Origin: Amycolatopsis umgeniensis
GTDB taxonomy: Bacteria; Actinomycetota; Actinomycetes; Mycobacteriales; Pseudonocardiaceae
DNA length: 64,000 nucleotides
Reading direction: 5' to 3'
Assembly (NCBI RefSeq): GCF_014205155.1
Contig: NZ_JACHMX010000001.1
Location: forward strand, 5,518,001-5,582,000
Position numbers and translations under genes: made by a program. A model generated the notes under the pieces. The model saw nothing but the letters and a program-made list of their open reading frames with translations. It did no database searches and had not been told where the DNA came from. Shown piece after piece: positions 1 through 7,629 of this stretch (position 1 is its first letter; every line of letters begins with the position of its first letter).

Positions 1-527
1 ACGTCGAGGAAATGCCCGCCCAGCCTGGAAAGCAGTGCCCACTGCTTGGCGGTCTTCGCCTTGGTGTGCTGGCCGACCAGGATCGCGAACACCGGGATCA
101 GCGGCAGTGTCGCGGTGATGATCAGCGCCGACGCCAGATCCGCGGCGAACAGCCGGACGAGCACCGCGACCGGCACGATCGCCGACAGCACGACCGTCGG
201 CAGATAGCCCGTCAAGTAGGCGTCGCCCGCGTCGATGCCCTTGGTCACCAGGGCCGCGACCTCGCCCGGCTGCTCCGCTTCCGCGCCGAGAAGCCGGTTG
301 CGCAGCTTGGCTTTGACCATCGCCGCGAACCGGCCGCCGACGGAACCCTGGACGCCCGCGAGCAGCGCCCGCACCGCGATGGCGGCCGCGAGCGTCCAGG
401 TCACGCCGCCGCCGGTGAGCAGCGTCGCGAGACCGTCCGCCTGGACGAGGATCGCCGCGGCGGTCAGCGTGCCGAGGACGGCCAGAACGCCGAAATGGCG
501 CCGCAGTCCGGGAAGGGGAGGCATCAT
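1..527 (-). CDS. cydD: Thiol reductant ABC exporter subunit CydD, N-terminal part (runs off the left edge)
   Basis: About 175 residues are visible, rich in hydrophobic helices, matching the membrane domain of the CydDC exporter. That exporter moves glutathione or cysteine out of the cytoplasm and is needed to assemble cytochrome bd. The ATPase domain would lie beyond position 1. Two tandem ATGs (527 and 524) follow an AGGAG whose bases overlap the cydB stop. The spacing favours the second ATG. The gap to cydB is 6 nt, so it is translated as the third cistron of cydA-cydB-cydD. Confidence rests on context plus the transmembrane pattern, since no Walker motif is in view. Confidence 0.8.
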   Translation of the reverse strand, partial: MMPPLPGLRRHFGVLAVLGTLTAAAILVQADGLATLLTGGGVTWTLAAAIAVRALLAGVQGSVGGRFAAMVKAKLRNRLLGAEAEQPGEVAALVTKGIDAGDAYLTGYLPTVVLSAIVPVAVLVRLFAADLASALIITATLPLIPVFAILVGQHTKAKTAKQWALLSRLGGHFLD

Positions 528-533
528 CGGCTC

Positions 534-1526
534 CTAGAAGTGCAGCAACGAGCGCCGGTCGACGCGGTCGCCGTGCCTGCGCCAGGTCACCCACTGCACG
601 GCGGCGATCACCACCAGCGCGGGCGGCAGGACCAAGGTGAGCAGGCCGAGCATTTCGGTGTTCGTGGCCGCTTCCGTCAGGCTCAGCGAGAATCCTCCGT
701 CCACAGAGGACACCAATGCGTCCGGCAGGCGCAGTGTCCCGACGGCCAGCACCGGCGACGCGGACAACACCATCGTCGCGATCAGCGCCGCCTTGTGCCT
801 GCCCGCGCGCACCGCGACGGACGCGGCGCCCCAAGCGCCGAAAGCCAGCACGATCGCGGGCAGCACGGTCCACGACGCGGTGGTCTCGACGGCGCCCCAG
901 ACGACCGCCACGACCAGGAACGCGAGTGCGGGCGCGAGCAGTGCCTTGGCGATCCGGTTCGCGCGGGCGGTGAAGTCGGCCGGCGCCCGGACGGCGAGGA
1001 AAGCCGCTCCCTGCAAGGCGAACAGCGCGACGAACCCGGCACCCCAGACCAGCGCGTACGGATCGAACACGGCGAGGACACCGCCGGCCGGATGTCCCTC
1101 GGCGTCGAGCGGGAGCCCGAGGACGAGGTTGCCGAGGAAGACGCCCCAGGACACCGCGGTCACCCAGGCGCCGACGGTGATCGCCAGCGTCCAGGCGCCG
1201 CGACCGGCGTCCGGCCGCCTGCTGCGCAACTGCACCGCCGCGGTGAACGTGACCAGCCCGAGCAGCAGGGCCACGACCGGGAGATAGGCCCCGGAGAACA
1301 CTTTTCCTTCCAGATGCGGGAAAGCGCCGAACAGCACGCCGACCGCGGCCACCAGCCAGACCTCGTTTGCCAGGAAGAACGGGCCGAAGGCGCCGAGCAC
1401 GCGCCGCCGCCCCTCCTCGTCACGGCTGAGCCTGCCGAGCAGCATCCCGACGCCGTAGTCGTAGCCCGCCAGCGCGAAATAGCCGGAGATCAGGAAACCG
1501 AGTACACACCACCACAGGATCACCAT
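534..1526 (-). CDS. cydB: Cytochrome bd-type oxidase subunit II
   Basis: A 330-residue membrane protein with eight or nine hydrophobic helices, the right size for CydB, the partner of CydA in the quinol-oxidising bd oxidase of the inner membrane. It has a GYDYGVG segment near residue 21 (GFDLGVG in E. coli) and NEVWL near residue 54. The WDGN segment usual before VWL reads FLAN here, so the aspartate equivalent to E. coli CydB D58 is missing. It starts 3 nt after the cydA stop and is followed closely by cydD. Together with the short CydA this points to a divergent bd branch. The family call is secure; quinol use is not shown. Confidence 0.9.
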   Translation of the reverse strand: MVILWWCVLGFLISGYFALAGYDYGVGMLLGRLSRDEEGRRRVLGAFGPFFLANEVWLVAAVGVLFGAFPHLEGKVFSGAYLPVVALLLGLVTFTAAVQLRSRRPDAGRGAWTLAITVGAWVTAVSWGVFLGNLVLGLPLDAEGHPAGGVLAVFDPYALVWGAGFVALFALQGAAFLAVRAPADFTARANRIAKALLAPALAFLVVAVVWGAVETTASWTVLPAIVLAFGAWGAASVAVRAGRHKAALIATMVLSASPVLAVGTLRLPDALVSSVDGGFSLSLTEAATNTEMLGLLTLVLPPALVVIAAVQWVTWRRHGDRVDRRSLLHF

Positions 1527-1529
1527 GGG

Positions 1530-2708
1530 TCAGACTCCGCTCAGGACGGGAAGTTCGGCACGAGGCGCGGTCGCCTCTTCTTCGGGTTCCGGGCCGCGTT
1601 TGGCGACCCGTGACATCAGCACCCAATCGGCGATCGCGAGTGCCGCGAACAGCACCGTGAACGCGATGAAGGAGAACAGGATCTGCCCGGCCGGGATCGA
1701 CGCGACGGCGTCGGCGGTGCTCAGGTGACCGCGGATCAGCCACGGCTGCCTGCCGATCTCCCGCACCAGCCAGCCGGAGATGGCCGCGAAGAACGGCAGC
1801 GGGATGGCCAGCACCATCAGGTACAGCAGCGGCCGCACCTTGGTGATCCAGTTCCGGTACAGCAGCAGCGTGCCGAGGATCGAAGCGAGGAAGGCGATGA
1901 AACCGATCTGGATCATGAGCCCCAGCGGGGCGCCGACCAGCGGTTCCGGTGATTCGAGCTTGCCGGGGTGGTACTCCCCGAGCGGGCCGAACTGGGCGAA
2001 GCCGAAGCCGATCACCATCGCGGCGCCGACCAGCGAGGTGAGCACGCCGATCCGCATCGACCGCCGGAAGAACTCGATCTCCTTGGTGCGCTTGATGAAG
2101 TGGTACGCGCTGACGCCGACCACGAAGAATCCGCCGGTCATGAGCGCCGCGCTCAGTACGTGCGGCAGCGACATCGCCAGCGCCGGGTTGGTGAACAGGG
2201 CGCCGAAGTCGTCGAGCTTCAGCACGCCGTTCTCGGCGTGGGTGCCGACGGGGTTCTGCAGGAACGAGTTCGCCACCATGATGAACAGCGCCGAGGCGTA
2301 GGCGGTCAGCGTGACCAGCCAGATCAGTGCCAGGTGGACCCACTTGTTCAGCCTTCCGAAGCCGAAGATCCACAGCCCCAGGAAGGTCGATTCGGCGAAG
2401 AACGCCACCAGCGTCTCGATGGCCAGCGGGGCGCCGAAGACGTCGCCCGCGACCGTGGACAGGCCCGTCCAGGTCAGCCCGAACTGGAATTCCATCACGA
2501 TTCCGGTGACGATTCCCAGCGCGTAGTTGATCACGTAAAGCCTGCCCCAGAAGCGTGTCATCCGCGTCAGTTCCGGCTTACCGCCGAATGCGGAGCGTGT
2601 CTGCATCACCGCGACGAGTGTCACGAGCCCCAGTGTGAGCAGAACGAACAGGAAGTGGAACGAGGTCGTCGTCGCGAACTGGAGTCTCGCGATCGGGAGT
2701 GCGTCCAT
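1530..2708 (-). CDS. cydA: Cytochrome bd-type oxidase subunit I, lacking the Q-loop
   Basis: A 392-residue haem-bearing subunit of a bd-type terminal oxidase. Haem ligands and proton-path residues can be aligned with E. coli: H18 (H19), E98 and E106 (E99, E107), H183 (H186), M265 (M393), and GRQPW at 319-323. The spacing H183-M265 is about 82 residues against about 207 in E. coli. The large periplasmic Q-loop that binds quinol is therefore almost gone, reduced to a short stretch around residues 235-260. The start at 2708 (MDALPIARLQF) aligns with the family N-terminus. An actgta (TACAGT on the minus strand) at 2717-2722 is a good -10 box for a leaderless mRNA. Confidence 0.9.
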   Translation of the reverse strand: MDALPIARLQFATTTSFHFLFVLLTLGLVTLVAVMQTRSAFGGKPELTRMTRFWGRLYVINYALGIVTGIVMEFQFGLTWTGLSTVAGDVFGAPLAIETLVAFFAESTFLGLWIFGFGRLNKWVHLALIWLVTLTAYASALFIMVANSFLQNPVGTHAENGVLKLDDFGALFTNPALAMSLPHVLSAALMTGGFFVVGVSAYHFIKRTKEIEFFRRSMRIGVLTSLVGAAMVIGFGFAQFGPLGEYHPGKLESPEPLVGAPLGLMIQIGFIAFLASILGTLLLYRNWITKVRPLLYLMVLAIPLPFFAAISGWLVREIGRQPWLIRGHLSTADAVASIPAGQILFSFIAFTVLFAALAIADWVLMSRVAKRGPEPEEEATAPRAELPVLSGV

Positions 2709-2848
2709 GCCGATGCACTGTATACGTAGGCTGGCTACATGTAGGCACAAAATCTATGAATTAAGGGTCATCTCCGGGACATTCCCTGAGGCCGCCCCCG
2801 GAAAGACCCGGCTACCCTGGTAGGCGGCGATGTGTAGACTGTCTATCT
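2709..2848. promoter_or_regulatory. Divergent cydA/padR promoter region with short perfect palindromes
   Basis: The gap between cydA and padR holds a -10 box for cydA at 2717-2722 (TACAGT, minus strand) and a -10 box for padR at 2835-2840 (TAGACT). Both lie 8 nt from their start codons, suggesting leaderless transcripts. Palindromes are CTACATGTAG at 2735-2744 and TAGACTGTCTA at 2835-2845; the second covers the padR -10 box. CTACC-ct-GGTAG lies just upstream of it. PadR repressors usually bind such sites and repress themselves. Control of cydA by the same protein is possible but only inferred. Confidence 0.5.
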
Positions 2849-3175
2849 ATGAAGGCCGACAGCCTGCGCGGGCACCTCGACGCGTTGCTCCTCGCCGTCC
2901 TCGACGGCCGGAAGCTGCACGGGTACGCCATCATCGAGGCGCTCCAGCTCCGCAGTGACGGTGCGCTCGACCTGCCGACGGGCACCGTCTACCCGGCGCT
3001 TCGCCGGTTGGAGCGCGCCGGATTCCTCGCCAGCGAGTGGGACGTCGTGTCCGGCCGCAAACGTCGTACGTACAAGCTCACCCGCTCCGGGCAGAAGGCG
3101 CTGGCGGCGGAACGGGCCGAATGGCAGGAGTTCACCACCGTGATCGGCGGTGTCCTCGGGGGGAGCACGGCATGA
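2849..3175 (+). CDS. PadR family transcriptional repressor
   Basis: A 108-residue winged-helix protein of the short PadR type. LDALLLAVLDGRKLHGYAI near the N-terminus and GTVYPALRRLERAGFL in the recognition-helix region are characteristic. No ribosome site precedes the ATG; the -10-like TAGACT 8 nt upstream suggests leaderless translation. Its stop overlaps the ATG of the next gene (ATGA), and that gene encodes a HAAS-domain membrane protein. PadR plus HAAS is a recurrent pair in which PadR controls the membrane partner. The ligand is unknown. The palindrome on its own -10 box is a likely autoregulatory operator. Confidence 0.85.
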   Translation: MKADSLRGHLDALLLAVLDGRKLHGYAIIEALQLRSDGALDLPTGTVYPALRRLERAGFLASEWDVVSGRKRRTYKLTRSGQKALAAERAEWQEFTTVIGGVLGGSTA

Positions 3176-3828
3176 CCGCCATCCAGGCGTACATCGATGA
3201 TCTGGACAGACGGTTGAGCGGGTCGGCGGGGGCCAAGGCCGATCTGCTCACCGAGGCGAGGGACGGTCTGCACGACGCGGCCGAGGCCTATCGCGAGGGC
3301 GGTATCGACGGGGCGGACGCCGAACGCCGCGCCGTGGCCGACTTCGGCCCCGCCGACCTGATCGCCCGCGAGTACCAGGCGGAACTGGGACTACGGCGGG
3401 ACATCCGCGTCCTGTGGGAGCTGATCGTCGGCGTCCCGATGCTGATCCTCGCCTGGGATCTCGCGCGGGTGCTGAGCTCCGGCGACTGGACGCGGCTGGG
3501 CCATCCGCCGTCCTGGTACTACCGCGCGATCGGCGCGGCCGACATCCTGGCCGCGCTGTCCCCGATGGTCGCGGTCGGCGGGGTGATCGTCGCCCGGCTG
3601 CTCTCGCGGCGGCGGGAAGGGCCGTCCATCGCCCGCGTGGTCTCGTGGTCGCTGGCCGGGGCGGTGGGGCTGAATCTTCTCGCGGTCACGATGTACGGCG
3701 GCGCGACAGGGTTCCTGGAGCCCGCCAGGCTGATCGTCAGCGTGCCGTGCGCGGTCCTGTCCGCAACCTGGATCCTGTTCAGCATGCGGCTCACGGTCGC
3801 CGCGCGGAGACGGAGAAGCACGGCATGA
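3172..3828 (+). CDS. HAAS-domain membrane protein, copy 1
   Basis: 218 residues. The first 75 or so form a helical HAAS signalling domain (IDDLDRRL, ARDGLHDAAEAYREGG, AVADFGPADLIAREY), followed by about four hydrophobic helices. HAAS domains typically join a PadR regulator to a membrane output; no catalytic motif is visible. It overlaps padR by 4 nt and the next gene by 4 nt. The next gene is a clear paralogue in the same order of parts, so this is a tandem duplication. Function unknown; membrane sensing with PadR is inferred from context. Confidence 0.75.
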   Translation: MTAIQAYIDDLDRRLSGSAGAKADLLTEARDGLHDAAEAYREGGIDGADAERRAVADFGPADLIAREYQAELGLRRDIRVLWELIVGVPMLILAWDLARVLSSGDWTRLGHPPSWYYRAIGAADILAALSPMVAVGGVIVARLLSRRREGPSIARVVSWSLAGAVGLNLLAVTMYGGATGFLEPARLIVSVPCAVLSATWILFSMRLTVAARRRRSTA

Positions 3829-4499
3829 CGGTGATCGAGGCGTACCTCGGCGAGCTGCGCACGCGGCTGGACGGTCCGGCGTCCGCGAAGCGGGATCTGC
3901 TGCGCGAGGCACGGGACGGGCTCAACGACGCCGCCGACGCGTACCGCGAGGGAGGCTGGAGCGAGCAAGACGCGCAACGGCGCGCCGTCGACGATTTCGG
4001 GCCGGTGCACCTGATCGCGCGGGACTACCAGGCCGAACTGGGGATGGACAGCGGGACCCGCACCCTGTGGAAGCTGATCATCGGCGTGCCGGTGATGCAG
4101 CTGGCCTGGGAGTTCGCCCGCGAGTGGACCTTCGGCGACTGGTCGCGGCTCGACACGCCGACACCGGGTTGGTACCTCTACATCGCCCAGTTCAGCCACG
4201 GCTCGGTGTTCGTCGTGCCGGTGCTGGGGGTGTTCGCGCTCGTCTGCATGCGCTGGCTCTCGCGGCGGATGGACGGGAGACGGCTGGTCAGGACCGCCGG
4301 CGTGCTGATCGGCGAGGCCGTCGGGTTGAACCTGTTCTCGGTGGCGCTGCTGGTGTTCGCCACCGGGCTCATCGACGCGTCACGGCTGTTCCTGTCGGTG
4401 CCGTGCGGGATCCTGATGGTGCTCTGGGTGGTGGTCAGCGTGCGACTCGCGTTGCTGGCGAGACGATCGTGGCGTTCGTGTGCCACGATCGTGACGTGA
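3825..4499 (+). CDS. HAAS-domain membrane protein, copy 2
   Basis: 224 residues, a paralogue of the upstream gene. The N-terminal HAAS domain is nearly the same (ARDGLNDAADAYREGG, AVDDFGPVHLIARDY), and the membrane half keeps the same helix spacing (VGLNLFSVALL against VGLNLLAVTMY). The ATG at 3825 overlaps the previous stop and the end overlaps the next GTG, so the genes are translationally coupled. The soluble halves are better conserved than the membrane halves, which suggests a shared partner and divergent membrane roles (inference). Confidence 0.75.
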   Translation: MTVIEAYLGELRTRLDGPASAKRDLLREARDGLNDAADAYREGGWSEQDAQRRAVDDFGPVHLIARDYQAELGMDSGTRTLWKLIIGVPVMQLAWEFAREWTFGDWSRLDTPTPGWYLYIAQFSHGSVFVVPVLGVFALVCMRWLSRRMDGRRLVRTAGVLIGEAVGLNLFSVALLVFATGLIDASRLFLSVPCGILMVLWVVVSVRLALLARRSWRSCATIVT

Positions 4500-4798
4500 C
4501 GACCGCCCTGATCTATCTCGTAGTCATGCTGCTGGTGGCCGCGGTGGTGTTCTTGCTGGCCGCCGTGGTGTTCGGCAGGGGTGAGGAGCTGGCCCCGCTG
4601 CCCCCCGGCAGCTCGCCGACCAGGCTGCCCGCCGAGGACATCACCGCCGAAGACGTCTACGCCGTCCGCTACCAGATGGTGCTGCGCGGGTACAAGATGT
4701 CCGAAGTGGACTGGGTGATGCGGCGGCTCGGCGTCGAGATCGAAGAACTGCGGTCCAAGGTGGCCGAGCTGGAGGCCGAGCGCGAGGGCGCCAGGTGA
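4496..4798 (+). CDS. Small DivIVA-domain membrane protein
   Basis: 100 residues: one N-terminal transmembrane helix (residues 4-25), a short linker, then a DivIVA-like segment. The segment carries ITAEDVYAVRYQMVLRGYK followed by a heptad-like coiled coil (VEIEELRSKVAELEAE). DivIVA domains recognise curved membrane and poles. Actinobacterial proteins of this small type are conserved but not well studied. The start is a GTG overlapping the preceding stop (GTGA), so it is part of the padR-HAAS run. Confidence 0.75.
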   Translation: MTTALIYLVVMLLVAAVVFLLAAVVFGRGEELAPLPPGSSPTRLPAEDITAEDVYAVRYQMVLRGYKMSEVDWVMRRLGVEIEELRSKVAELEAEREGAR

Positions 4799-5244
4799 CC
4801 GATGTCGTCGTGTCCGTCGACGTCGCGGTACCGGCCGGGACGGCTTGGCTCGCCCTGACCGACTGGGAACGCCAGGGCGAATGGATGCTCGGCACCGAGG
4901 TCAAGGTCGTCGAGGGCAACGGGCGCAGTGTGGGCTCCAAACTGTCCGCCTTCACCGGCGTCGCCGGGATCGGGTTCACCGACACCATGGAGATCACCAG
5001 CTGGGAGCCACCGCTGCGGTGCGTCGTGAAGCACCTCGGCAAGATCGTGCAGGGCACCGGGGTGTTCCAGGTGATCGAGAAGGGGCCGCATTCGTCGACG
5101 TTCGTCTGGGCGGAGCATCTGCGGCCGCCGTTCGGCGTCGTCGGACGGCTCGGCTGGCCGGTCGCGAAACCGGGATTCGAACTGGGGCTGCGGTTGTGCC
5201 TGCAGAAATTCGTGAAGTACGCGGAGGGGTACCGGGTTGGCTGA
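4795..5244 (+). CDS. SRPBCC (START-like) family protein
   Basis: 149 residues with the N-terminal pattern of polyketide-cyclase/START-like proteins: VVVSVDVAVPAGTAWLALTDWERQGEWM, written here in two parts, VVVSVDVAVPAGTAW and LALTDWERQGEWM. These proteins form a helix-grip cavity that binds hydrophobic ligands. No specific substrate can be read. The GTG at 4795 overlaps the DivIVA-gene stop, and the 3' end overlaps the tag start by 8 nt. Confidence 0.75.
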   Translation: MTDVVVSVDVAVPAGTAWLALTDWERQGEWMLGTEVKVVEGNGRSVGSKLSAFTGVAGIGFTDTMEITSWEPPLRCVVKHLGKIVQGTGVFQVIEKGPHSSTFVWAEHLRPPFGVVGRLGWPVAKPGFELGLRLCLQKFVKYAEGYRVG

Positions 5245-5803
5245 GGCGGGTCTGCTGGGCGCGGACGGGATCAAGCGGTGCTCGTGGGGCAACTCGGCCC
5301 CGGACTACGTGGAGTACCACGACACCGAATGGGGCGTCCCGCTCCACGGTGACGAGGAGTTGTACGAACGCTTGTGCCTGGAGTCCTTCCAGTCCGGGCT
5401 TTCGTGGATCACGATCCTGCGGAAGCGGGACTCGTTCCGGAAGGCGTTCGAGAAGTTCAAGCCGAAGAAGGTCGCCGTCTTCACCGAAGACGACGTCGAA
5501 CGACTGATGCAGGACGCGTCGATCGTGCGGAACCGGGCGAAGATCCTGGCGGCGATCAACAACGCACGCGCGATCTCGGAACTCGATGGTTCGCTGGACG
5601 ACCTGCTGTGGTCGTTCGCGCCCTCACGGCACAAGCGGCCTCGCACGATGAGCGACGTCCCGGCGATCACCGACGAGTCGAAGGCGATGGCGAAGGAACT
5701 CAAGAAGCGCGGCTTCGTGTTCCTGGGGCCGACGACCTGTTACGCGCTGATGCAGGCGACGGGGATGGTCGACGACCACGTGAAGGACTGCTTCCGGGCC
5801 TAG
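5237..5803 (+). CDS. tag: DNA-3-methyladenine glycosylase I
   Basis: 188 residues, the normal length of Tag, which removes 3-methyladenine from alkylated DNA in base-excision repair. Visible family motifs include RCSWG near residue 12 (zinc-binding cysteine region), YHDTEWGVPLHGDEELYE, and SFQSGLSWITILRKR. The C-terminal GPTTCYALMQATGMVDDH and a final DC carry the remaining metal ligands. The start is a TTG inside the SRPBCC gene, the only one giving the conserved N-terminus. The stop shares CTAG with the convergent gene on the other strand. Confidence 0.92.
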   Translation: MAEAGLLGADGIKRCSWGNSAPDYVEYHDTEWGVPLHGDEELYERLCLESFQSGLSWITILRKRDSFRKAFEKFKPKKVAVFTEDDVERLMQDASIVRNRAKILAAINNARAISELDGSLDDLLWSFAPSRHKRPRTMSDVPAITDESKAMAKELKKRGFVFLGPTTCYALMQATGMVDDHVKDCFRA

Positions 5804-6276
5804 ATGTGGCCGTGCAGGTCTTCGGCCAGCTGCCGCAGTTTCCGGTAACTGCCGTCGAGCTCGATCTTCTGGAAGTTCCGCAGTTCGACCACACACCGTG
5901 CGGTGGACGCGACGGGAATCAGACCGGCCCAGAGTGAGCGGGTCCGGTACTTCACCGAGCGGATCATCGGCCAGGTGACCACGCACTGGACCTTGCGCCC
6001 GTGGACGTCGGCGAAACCCCCGGTGAAGACGTAGAGGCCGCCGTCGAGGCGCTTTCTCGTCGAGATGCACCACCACAGGAAGAGCGGCGGCCACAGGAAC
6101 AGCACGATGGCCAGTGCTCCGGTCATGTCACCTTCGCGAACCCCGAGCGCCAACGCCCCCGCGAGTGGCGCGAAAGCGAAGAAGGTCCCGACAGCTCCCG
6201 GCCTGCGGCGGTAGCGGGTGAGGCAGTCGCCGAGGCCGTGCTCCGCGGCCTTCGCCTCGAGGTGGGTCGGGGTCAC
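5800..6276 (-). CDS. Conserved membrane protein of unknown function (DUF6585-like)
   Basis: 158 residues. An N-terminal soluble stretch is followed by two hydrophobic helices (about residues 29-46 and 52-70), then a small beta-rich domain containing LYVFTGGFADVHGRKVQ and VVELRNFQKIELDG. The layout resembles proteins with a PH-like output domain behind a helical hairpin. The family call is tentative. The stop overlaps the tag stop by 4 nt on the opposite strand, leaving no room for a terminator between the genes. Confidence 0.55.
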   Translation of the reverse strand: MTPTHLEAKAAEHGLGDCLTRYRRRPGAVGTFFAFAPLAGALALGVREGDMTGALAIVLFLWPPLFLWWCISTRKRLDGGLYVFTGGFADVHGRKVQCVVTWPMIRSVKYRTRSLWAGLIPVASTARCVVELRNFQKIELDGSYRKLRQLAEDLHGHI

Positions 6277-6335
6277 GCCGGGAGGCTAATCGCGGTCGCC
6301 CGGTACCGGTCCCGATGGGTGTTCCGTGCGCTGGG

Positions 6336-6376
6336 AACGGCCCGGTACTGGCGAAATTTGCCAGTACCGGGCCGTT
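6336..6376. terminator. Perfect hairpin, 17-bp arms, 7-nt loop (family F)
   Basis: AACGGCCCGGTACTGGC and its exact reverse complement flank gaaattt. The element sits 3 nt beyond the enoyl-CoA hydratase stop (that gene is read leftwards). A 41-nt relative lies at 34062-34102 and differs only by paired changes, so the stem is conserved as structure. There is no long U-tract, as is usual for actinobacterial hairpin terminators. Confidence 0.7.
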
Positions 6377-6379
6377 CGC

Positions 6380-7174
6380 CTACTTGCCCTGGAAGGTCGG
6401 CTTGCGCTTGCCCACGAAGGCCTCGACGGCCTCGGTGTGGTCGGCGGTCGCGCCGAGCGCGGCTTGCGCGTCGTCCTCGGCGGCGAGAGCTTCCTCGAGC
6501 GAGGACTCGGCGGCGACGGACAGGACGTTCTTGATCTTCGCGTACGCGACCGTCGGGCCCGCCGCGAGCTTCGCGGCGACCTTCTGCGCGCGGGCCGCCA
6601 ATTCCTCGTCCGGGACGACTTCGCCGACCAGGCCGAGTGTCAGCGCCTCGGCCGCGTCGACCGTGCGCGCCAACAGCATCAGCTCGGCCGCGCGGCCGAG
6701 ACCGATCAGCCGCTGCAGCGTCCACGACGCGCCCGAGTCCGGGCCGAGGCCGACGTTCGCGAACGCCATCAGGAAGTTCGCCGACGTCGCCGCGATCCGG
6801 AGGTCGCTCGCGTACGCGAAAGCCGCGCCCGCGCCGGCCGCCGGGCCGTTCACCGCGGCGATGACCGGCTTCGGCATCCCGACGATCGTCTTGACGATCG
6901 GGTTGTAGTGCTCCTTGACCGTGTGTAGCGGCGCCGGGTCACCCGCCTGCAGCAGCCCGACGTGCTCCTTCAAATCCTGTCCGGCGCAGAACGCCTTGCC
7001 CGAACCGGTCAGCACGACCGCGCGGACACTGTCGTCGGCCGCGGCCTCGGTCAGGCCCGCCAGCAGCAGTTCCTTGAGTTCGACGGTCAGCGAGTTGTAC
7101 GCCTGCGGCCGGTTCAGCGTGAAGGTGCGCACGCCATCGGCGTCGGCGGTCAGCAGAACGTCGGATGTGGTCAC
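6380..7174 (-). CDS. Enoyl-CoA hydratase/isomerase family protein, PaaG-like
   Basis: 264 residues of the crotonase fold. The oxyanion-hole segments are FCAGQDL at about 62-68 and GPAAGAGAAFA at 110-120. D146 in GLGPDSG is typical of the PaaG branch, which isomerises ring-epoxide or enoyl-CoA esters and lacks the paired glutamates of true hydratases. The start is a GTG at 7174 behind AGGAGA (7179-7184). The reading frame stays open further upstream but carries no family sequence. It is monocistronic; the substrate is not identifiable. Confidence 0.85.
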   Translation of the reverse strand: MTTSDVLLTADADGVRTFTLNRPQAYNSLTVELKELLLAGLTEAAADDSVRAVVLTGSGKAFCAGQDLKEHVGLLQAGDPAPLHTVKEHYNPIVKTIVGMPKPVIAAVNGPAAGAGAAFAYASDLRIAATSANFLMAFANVGLGPDSGASWTLQRLIGLGRAAELMLLARTVDAAEALTLGLVGEVVPDEELAARAQKVAAKLAAGPTVAYAKIKNVLSVAAESSLEEALAAEDDAQAALGATADHTEAVEAFVGKRKPTFQGK

Positions 7175-7370
7175 GGGATCTCCTAGTCGGCGAAACTGCG
7201 GTCTGAGAGGAAGTCTTTCAGCCTCGCGAGCCGCATACCAGCACCGATACGGCGGCAAAAGATCGGTCCGCGTTCGCGCTCGGCCGCTGATGAGGGACAA
7301 TGGACAGTAGACCCGGCTGGCTTTGACGAGCGCGACCCGGGCGCGCCGGTTGAGACGGAGGGAGCACGCT

Positions 7371-7538
7371 ATGGCGGCCATGAAGCCCCGGACCGGAGAT
7401 GGTCCCCTCGAAGTGACTAAGGAGGGGCGGGGCCTCGTGATGCGCGTACCACTCGAAGGTGGTGGGCGCCTCGTCGTCGAACTCTCCGCGGAAGAAGCGA
7501 AGGATCTCGGCGCGGCCTTGCAGGAGGTCACCGGCTGA
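7371..7538 (+). CDS. DUF3117 small conserved protein
   Basis: 55 residues beginning MAAMKPRTGDGPLEVTKEGR, almost invariant across Actinobacteria in my memory of the family. It is a small beta-rich protein with no known function. GGAGGGAGC precedes the ATG. It lies ahead of the leucyl aminopeptidase gene with a hairpin between them, so it is probably its own transcript or the abundant first part of one. Confidence 0.9.
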   Translation: MAAMKPRTGDGPLEVTKEGRGLVMRVPLEGGGRLVVELSAEEAKDLGAALQEVTG

Positions 7539-7569
7539 GCCCGGACCGCACCTACGTTCAACCACCCGC

Positions 7570-7597
7570 ACCCCGGTCTCCGTTCGGAGGCCGGGGT
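7570..7597 (+). terminator. Hairpin between DUF3117 gene and pepA
   Basis: ACCCCGGTCTCCG and CGGAGGCCGGGGT pair over 13 bp, with one G-U-type pair, around a 2-nt turn. It lies 31 nt after the DUF3117 stop and 32 nt before the pepA GTG. It is likely a partial terminator. Confidence 0.6.
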
Positions 7598-7629
7598 CGC
7601 GGTTCATCTGCGCCCGGAGGTCGCTCACT

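Noticed and set aside
12..1613. Long open frame on the plus strand opposite cydB and cydD
   Set aside because: Its product is rich in R, Q, G and H with no domain, and the minus strand carries clear CydA, CydB and CydD. It is a by-product of high GC content.
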